DNA of 64,000 nt from Deltaproteobacteria bacterium (lineage in GTDB: Bacteria; Desulfobacterota; Desulfobaccia; Desulfobaccales; 0-14-0-80-60-11). Shown in pieces: positions 60,772 to 64,000 of the stretch. How positions within the stretch are numbered: the stretch's first letter is position 1; every line of letters starts with the position of its first letter. Position numbers and translations under genes: made by a program. The stretch lies in NCBI GenBank assembly GCA_021813445.1, contig JAKAKP010000090.1:30317-94316 (forward strand), given 5' to 3'. The notes under the pieces were generated by a model. The model saw nothing but the letters and a program-made list of their open reading frames with translations. It was not told where the DNA came from and ran no database searches.

Positions 60772-61338
60772 ATGGAAAATGCTGCCCGCCAACCTTGGCC
60801 AAACTGGAAAATTTTGAGCAGTTGCCTGCTCTTGGGACTACTGGGCAAGATTGCCGTTTCCGCCATGATGATGGCGCCCCAAGGGTTTTTACCCTGGGTG
60901 GGGCCGAAAGCCAGCGAGGCTGCCACTCCTGCCAAAGCGGAAAGCGAAGCCCCCCCCACCATGCCTCGGGTCATGTCCCTGCTGGAAAAAGAGCGCCAGG
61001 CCCTGCAAGCCCGGGAAAACGCCGTGGCTACCAGGGAAGATCAACTGCGGGTCCTGAAACGGGAGGTGGAAGAACGCCTCAAGGACCTGAGCGCCTTGCA
61101 GCAACGGACCATGGAGTCCCTGGAAGAAGAGAAGCGGGCGCAGGGGGAACAGAACCGGCATATGGTGGCCACCCTGGAAGCCATGCCCGCGGACCGGGCC
61201 TCCAGGCTGCTAGAAAAGATGGACGACGAAGTTGCGGCCCAACTGCTGCGCCGCATGAAAGGCAAAGAAGCGGGCGCCATCCTCAGCATGCTGACTTCGG
61301 ATAAAGCCGCCAGATTGAGCCAGCGCCTGCTGAAGTAA
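60772..61338 (+). CDS. MotE-like flagellar protein
   Basis: 188 residues with AAAGGAG before the ATG. An N-terminal helix (ILSSCLLLGLLGKIAVSAMMM) anchors the protein; residues 65-130 are a long coiled coil, and the C-terminal part (LEAMPADRASRLLEKMDDEVAAQLLRRMKGKEAGAILSML) has the MgtE-N-like fold typical of MotE/YlxF proteins. In other bacteria MotE is a periplasmic chaperone of the stator. It ends at a strong terminator. Confidence 0.85.
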   Translation: MENAARQPWPNWKILSSCLLLGLLGKIAVSAMMMAPQGFLPWVGPKASEAATPAKAESEAPPTMPRVMSLLEKERQALQARENAVATREDQLRVLKREVEERLKDLSALQQRTMESLEEEKRAQGEQNRHMVATLEAMPADRASRLLEKMDDEVAAQLLRRMKGKEAGAILSMLTSDKAARLSQRLLK

Positions 61339-61368
61339 ACGTTTTTCGCTTTTCATAAAAGAAATTAA

Positions 61369-61406
61369 GGGGCCGGAGGTCGTTATTCCTCCGGCCCCCA
61401 TTTTTT
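61369..61406 (+). terminator. strong intrinsic terminator of flgB operon
   Basis: GGGGCCGGAGG-TCGTTATT-CCTCCGGCCCC is a perfect 11-bp hairpin followed by CATTTTTTCCCC. It closes the flgB-motE transcription unit. Confidence 0.92.
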
Positions 61407-61437
61407 CCCCTATGTCGCAATCATACGGCAATATTTT

Positions 61438-61464
61438 GTAGGGGCGGACCCATGTGTCCGCCCC
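61438..61464. repeat. GGGGCGGAC...GTCCGCCCC hairpin
   Basis: A compact variant of the GTAGGGGCG family: the two arms meet directly so the element folds on itself. The rest of 61407-61694 has no supported gene. Confidence 0.55.
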
Positions 61465-61694
61465 AGCGCCCGATGATTCTGAAACGTCTTAAATCTTATG
61501 ATAACCTTGATTTTGGGGGTTTGCAGGATGGGGTTTAACAGCGCCAGGGGGGCACACACGGGTGCCCCCCTTCGAAATCCCCGCCGTTTGACGGCAAGTT
61601 GGTCTTAAGTGCCGCCAGAGACATCAAACTTGACCTGGAACTTCATGGCAATTATGCTTTAACGGAAAAAAAACCTTGCGTAAGGGAGATCGTC

Positions 61695-62069
61695 ATGACC
61701 AATCCCTATCCCGGTACCCCCAGGGAAGCCATCATCGTCTTTCATTTCGCGGACCGCATGAAGGCCGAACTGCTGATTGCGTCCAAGCTCCTGGGCGCGG
61801 TGATAGCCCAAAAAGGCGCAGAGCAGGAGGGGGGCGGCCAGGTCTTCCTGGAATACCTCAAGGCCCTGGAACAGGAAATCAACCTGGGTCTGAGCCAGAT
61901 TCAGGATCCGGAAATGATCCGGGCCAAAACCGTGATCACCGGCCTGCTGGGCATGGCCGACGCCAAGATGTACCCGGACATGCAGCAACACCTCACCTGG
62001 ATGATCACCGTCATGACCACCTATGCCCAAAGGGCCCTGGAACTGCTGCTGAAAGAAAAGTTGTTGTAA
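61695..62069 (+). CDS. small hypothetical protein
   Basis: 124 residues from the ATG at 61695, chosen for its AAGGGAG site 7 bases upstream. It is helical and mildly hydrophobic: DRMKAELLIASKLLGAVIAQKGA and MQQHLTWMITVMTTYAQRALELLLKEKLL. There is no signal peptide and no family I recognise. It stands alone between a terminator and the repeat-rich spacer 62070-62310. Confidence 0.6.
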   Translation: MTNPYPGTPREAIIVFHFADRMKAELLIASKLLGAVIAQKGAEQEGGGQVFLEYLKALEQEINLGLSQIQDPEMIRAKTVITGLLGMADAKMYPDMQQHLTWMITVMTTYAQRALELLLKEKLL

Positions 62070-62310
62070 GAGGGTAGGGGAGCAGGGGCAGGGCCGGTGG
62101 AAAGAATGGGGGATGAGGATTGGTGGCGCAGGCGTCTCGCCTGCGCTCTGAAAAGTATTTCTGTAGGGTGGGCACTGCCCACCTTTTTTTGGCTTCTCCG
62201 AAAAGAGGGAATGGGTGGGGCGGGCGCCCCTACCCGCCTTTAGAGGTTGGCGGGCGGGGACGCCCGCCCCACCCATTTTTTCATACACCTTTTAGGTGCC
62301 CCGATTATTT
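62070..62310. repeat. spacer with dispersed repeats
   Basis: It holds GTAGGGTGGGCACTGCCCACC (62164-62184) and a long GGGCGCCCCTACCCGCC / GGCGGGCGGGGACGCCCGCC inverted element (about 62217-62275). No gene is supported. Confidence 0.5.
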
Positions 62311-62312
62311 TC

Positions 62313-62341
62313 TTGACAATCGTAGACGACCGGTCTAATAT
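62313..62341 (+). promoter_or_regulatory. promoter and TetR-type operator of the repressor gene
   Basis: TTGACA (62313-62318) and TAATAT (62336-62341) are 17 bases apart, a near-perfect sigma-70 promoter. Between and over the -10 lies GTAG-AC-GACCGGTCTA-A-TAT (62322-62341), almost the same as the operator before the gene at 63246. This suggests autorepression. Confidence 0.8.
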
Positions 62342-62368
62342 GCCCAGCAATCAGTAGGGAAACAGCCC

Positions 62369-62959
62369 ATGGTTAAACAGATCACCAAACAGAAGATCAT
62401 CGAAATCGGCGCCCAAATTATCCATCAGAAGGGCTACCACCACACCGGCATCCAGGAGATCCTTAATGTTGCCGGTATTCCCAAGGGTTCCTTTTATTTT
62501 TATTTCGCCAGCAAAGAAGACTTCGGGCTGCAGGTCATCGATTATTTTAACAATAGACACCGGGAGATGGTGACTCCCATCCTGGAAGATAAAACGCTCT
62601 CACCCTTGCAGCGCCTGGAGAAGATCTTTGACTGGTTTATGGGCCGGTTTAAGGAAATGGGCTATACCTGCGGTTGTCCCATCGGCAACCTCTCCCAGGA
62701 GATGGGGGACCTCAGCCCGGCTTTCCGCAGCAAGTTGAATGAATCCTTTGAGCGGATGGTGCAGGTGATTGCGGGCTTGCTGCAAGAGGGAAAAGAGACG
62801 GGCGAAGTCCCGGCGGACCTGGATATTGAGGAAACCGCCAATTTTATCGTTTCCGCCTGGCACGGCGCCTTGATCCGCATGAAAATCGTCAAAGGCACGG
62901 AGCCCCTGGAAAACCACAAGCGCTTCATCTTCCAGACTCTGTTACGGCCGGGACAATAG
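62369..62959 (+). CDS. TetR/AcrR-family repressor, NemR/AcuR-like
   Basis: 196 residues. The helix-turn-helix (TGIQEILNVAGIPKGSFYFYFASKED, about 26-51) is typical TetR. The ligand domain has a Cys pair in YTCGCPIGNL (C101, C103), like the redox- or electrophile-sensing Cys of NemR-type repressors. A self-complementary ACCGGT core site lies in its promoter and in that of the next gene. It probably senses a reactive electrophile or oxidant; ligand unproven. Confidence 0.88.
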   Translation: MVKQITKQKIIEIGAQIIHQKGYHHTGIQEILNVAGIPKGSFYFYFASKEDFGLQVIDYFNNRHREMVTPILEDKTLSPLQRLEKIFDWFMGRFKEMGYTCGCPIGNLSQEMGDLSPAFRSKLNESFERMVQVIAGLLQEGKETGEVPADLDIEETANFIVSAWHGALIRMKIVKGTEPLENHKRFIFQTLLRPGQ

Positions 62960-63001
62960 GCGGCAGGCCTTATTGCGGAGGCCAGGCTTTTGAAAAGTCT
63001 T

Positions 63002-63103
63002 TTTCTCTGCGTCTCCTCTCTCGGCGCTCTCTGCGCCTTTGCGGGGAAAAAAAAGGAAATTCACCGCGGAGACGCAGAGGACGCAGAGAATTCGCGGAGA
63101 GTT
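63002..63103. repeat. inverted repeat with CTCTGCGTC/GACGCAGAG units
   Basis: Left arm TTTCTCTGCGTCTCC... (63002-63044), right arm ...GGAGACGCAGAGGACGCAG (63060-63103) with units of 9 bases (ACGCAGAGG). It lies between the repressor gene and its likely target and may terminate the repressor mRNA. Confidence 0.65.
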
Positions 63104-63153
63104 TTTACGATCAAATAAGCATTTTGCCAAAGGCTCGCGGAAGCGATAATTCT

Positions 63154-63183
63154 ATGACATATTGTAGTAGACCGGTCTATTAT
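63154..63183 (+). promoter_or_regulatory. promoter with perfect TAGACCGGTCTA operator
   Basis: ATGACA (63154-63159) and TATTAT (63178-63183) form a plausible promoter with an 18-base spacer. The perfect 12-bp palindrome TAGACCGGTCTA (63168-63179) covers the spacer and the -10 edge. It shares GTAG-NN-GACCGGTCTA-N-TAT with the repressor's own promoter. Confidence 0.8.
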
Positions 63184-63245
63184 TTGGAATTAACCTGCGG
63201 CAGACGCAGGCGATTTTTAATCCCATACCCCTAGGAGGAGAAGCG

Positions 63246-63764
63246 ATGTTTATCCTGAATCACGTGAAACCTGAGGAAGCGACTGGAAAAGTGGCGGAGG
63301 CTTATGGCGTTATTCCGCCGGGCATGCCTTTACCTGAGCCCCTGTTGATGATGAGCGCCAGCCCGGACCTCATCCACATCTGGACTCAGAACGTCATCAA
63401 GTATTTCCGGAATCATGAGCGGCTGGATATGGGGCTGATGGCCTCGATCCGTTATCTGTTGTCCTGCGAGAATGAATATGAGGCGTGCGTCAACTTTAAC
63501 GCCGGGATTTTGCAGGCCGCGGGCATATCCCCCACGGAACTTGCCGACATGAAGGCCAATCCGGCACTAGCCCCCCTGGAGGAGTCCCAAAAAGAGCTGC
63601 TGCTTTTTGTCTTGAAGGCTGTCAAAAACCCGGAAAAAGTGACCAAAGCGGATGTGGAAAAACTGCATGAGCTTGGCTGGCGGGACCAGGATATCTTTGA
63701 CGCCACTTTTATCGGCGCTTTCATGAAGGCCGTCAGCATCCTGGGCAAGGCCTTTGTTAAATAG
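63246..63764 (+). CDS. carboxymuconolactone decarboxylase/AhpD-like protein
   Basis: 172 residues with AGGAGG-type site 6 bases before the ATG. The all-helical AhpD fold is suggested by DMGLMASIRYLLSCENEYEACVNFNAGIL, where Cys 74 and 81 replace the usual CxxC; spacing is wider than in classic AhpD, so a peroxidase-type disulfide is uncertain. Its promoter carries the TetR-type operator, so it is probably induced by the electrophile or oxidant the repressor senses. Confidence 0.75.
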   Translation: MFILNHVKPEEATGKVAEAYGVIPPGMPLPEPLLMMSASPDLIHIWTQNVIKYFRNHERLDMGLMASIRYLLSCENEYEACVNFNAGILQAAGISPTELADMKANPALAPLEESQKELLLFVLKAVKNPEKVTKADVEKLHELGWRDQDIFDATFIGAFMKAVSILGKAFVK

Positions 63765-64000
63765 GACCGGGCCATTAAACCCAATTCAGGAAGTATTCTA
63801 TTAAGGGGAGTCTTGGTGGAGCAGGCTTGCGCAGGTTTTTCGGCGCAGCCTGAAAAGGCTGCGCCACCGGATATAATACCAAGTTGCCATCTAACAGGTA
63901 ATATTAAGATATGGAAAATTCGTCATCGAACGAAGTTTTTCCGGGTTATTAGCGAGATCATTCAGTCCCAGGCAGAGGTTGTCCTCTACCTCAGCAAGAT
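63765..64000. other. gene-free window end
   Basis: It has a GC-rich palindrome (GGTGGAGCAGGC...GGCTGCGCCACC, about 63815-63870) and a TACCAAGTTGCCATC element also seen near 21985. No gene start is supported before the window ends. Confidence 0.4.

Noticed and set aside
1..64000. tRNA or rRNA genes
   Set aside because: Looked for GGTTCGANTCC-type T-arms and rRNA cores in all spacers; none seen by eye. A tRNA scan would settle it.

Overview
The window reads as chromosomal DNA of a flagellated, GC-rich, Gram-negative bacterium. The most likely home is a deltaproteobacterial/Desulfobacterota lineage such as the Desulfobacca or Syntrophobacter relatives. The reasons are a sigma-54 style control of flagellar genes, an autotransporter with an outer-membrane barrel, the gene order thrS-infC-rpmI-rplT-pheS, and the very large load of short dispersed intergenic repeats. 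This placement is inference; no rRNA gene is present.

Region by region. (1) 1-11.4 kb, minus strand: one long flagellar operon, fliL-fliM-fliN-fliO-fliP-fliQ-fliR-flhB-flhA-flhF-flhG-fliA, then a second FliL-like gene, a 72-residue unknown and a truncated membrane/coiled-coil protein. It starts at a clear -24/-12 sigma-54 promoter (11413-11429) with a palindromic upstream site about 118 bp away. (2) 11.9-13.7 kb: rlmE, yebC, ruvC. (3) 13.7-22.5 kb: an accessory block separating ruvC from ruvA. It holds an RHS remnant, a secreted SGNH-like protein with InlB-type repeats, a small periplasmic protein and, most notably, a compact operon for a ribosomally made peptide. The precursor ends in nine tandem Trp-Xaa-Asn units and is followed by two radical SAM/SPASM maturases and an ABC exporter. 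(4) 22.5-34.7 kb: ruvA, an HD-GYP protein, a DNA methyltransferase fused to a degenerate nuclease domain, pckA, an SGNH protein, an EcfT-like protein, a small DMT transporter, mtaD, a lytic transglycosylase and a frameshifted RTX-like gene. (5) 35-42.9 kb: thrS, infC (apparently with an ATC start), rpmI, rplT, pheS (no pheT follows) and a large autotransporter. (6) 42.9-49.1 kb, minus strand: a lipoprotein, nth, a PilZ protein, a three-module sugar nucleotidyltransferase/phosphosugar transferase fusion, murJ and an unknown membrane protein. (7) 49.2-61.4 kb, plus strand: two sigma-54 activators with two envelope proteins between them, then flgB-flgC-fliE-fliF-fliG-fliH-fliI-fliJ and a MotE-like gene, closed by a strong terminator. 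(8) 61.5-64 kb: a small unknown, a TetR-type repressor and an AhpD-like protein sharing one operator sequence.

How parts fit together. The two flagellar blocks supply the export gate, C-ring, MS-ring, export ATPase and proximal rod. The NtrC-type regulator at 49263 probably drives the first block: the same palindrome, TGTCA-N6-TGACA, lies upstream of the fliL sigma-54 promoter, over the -35 box of the regulator's own promoter, and just after its stop codon.

The intergenic DNA is unusual. At least ten spacers carry long imperfect inverted repeats whose arms are short tandem repeats, mostly heptamers, with a different unit at nearly every locus. Several other dispersed palindromic families, some perfect over 22-26 bp, fill the remaining spacers. 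No tRNA, rRNA, CRISPR array or intact insertion sequence was seen.
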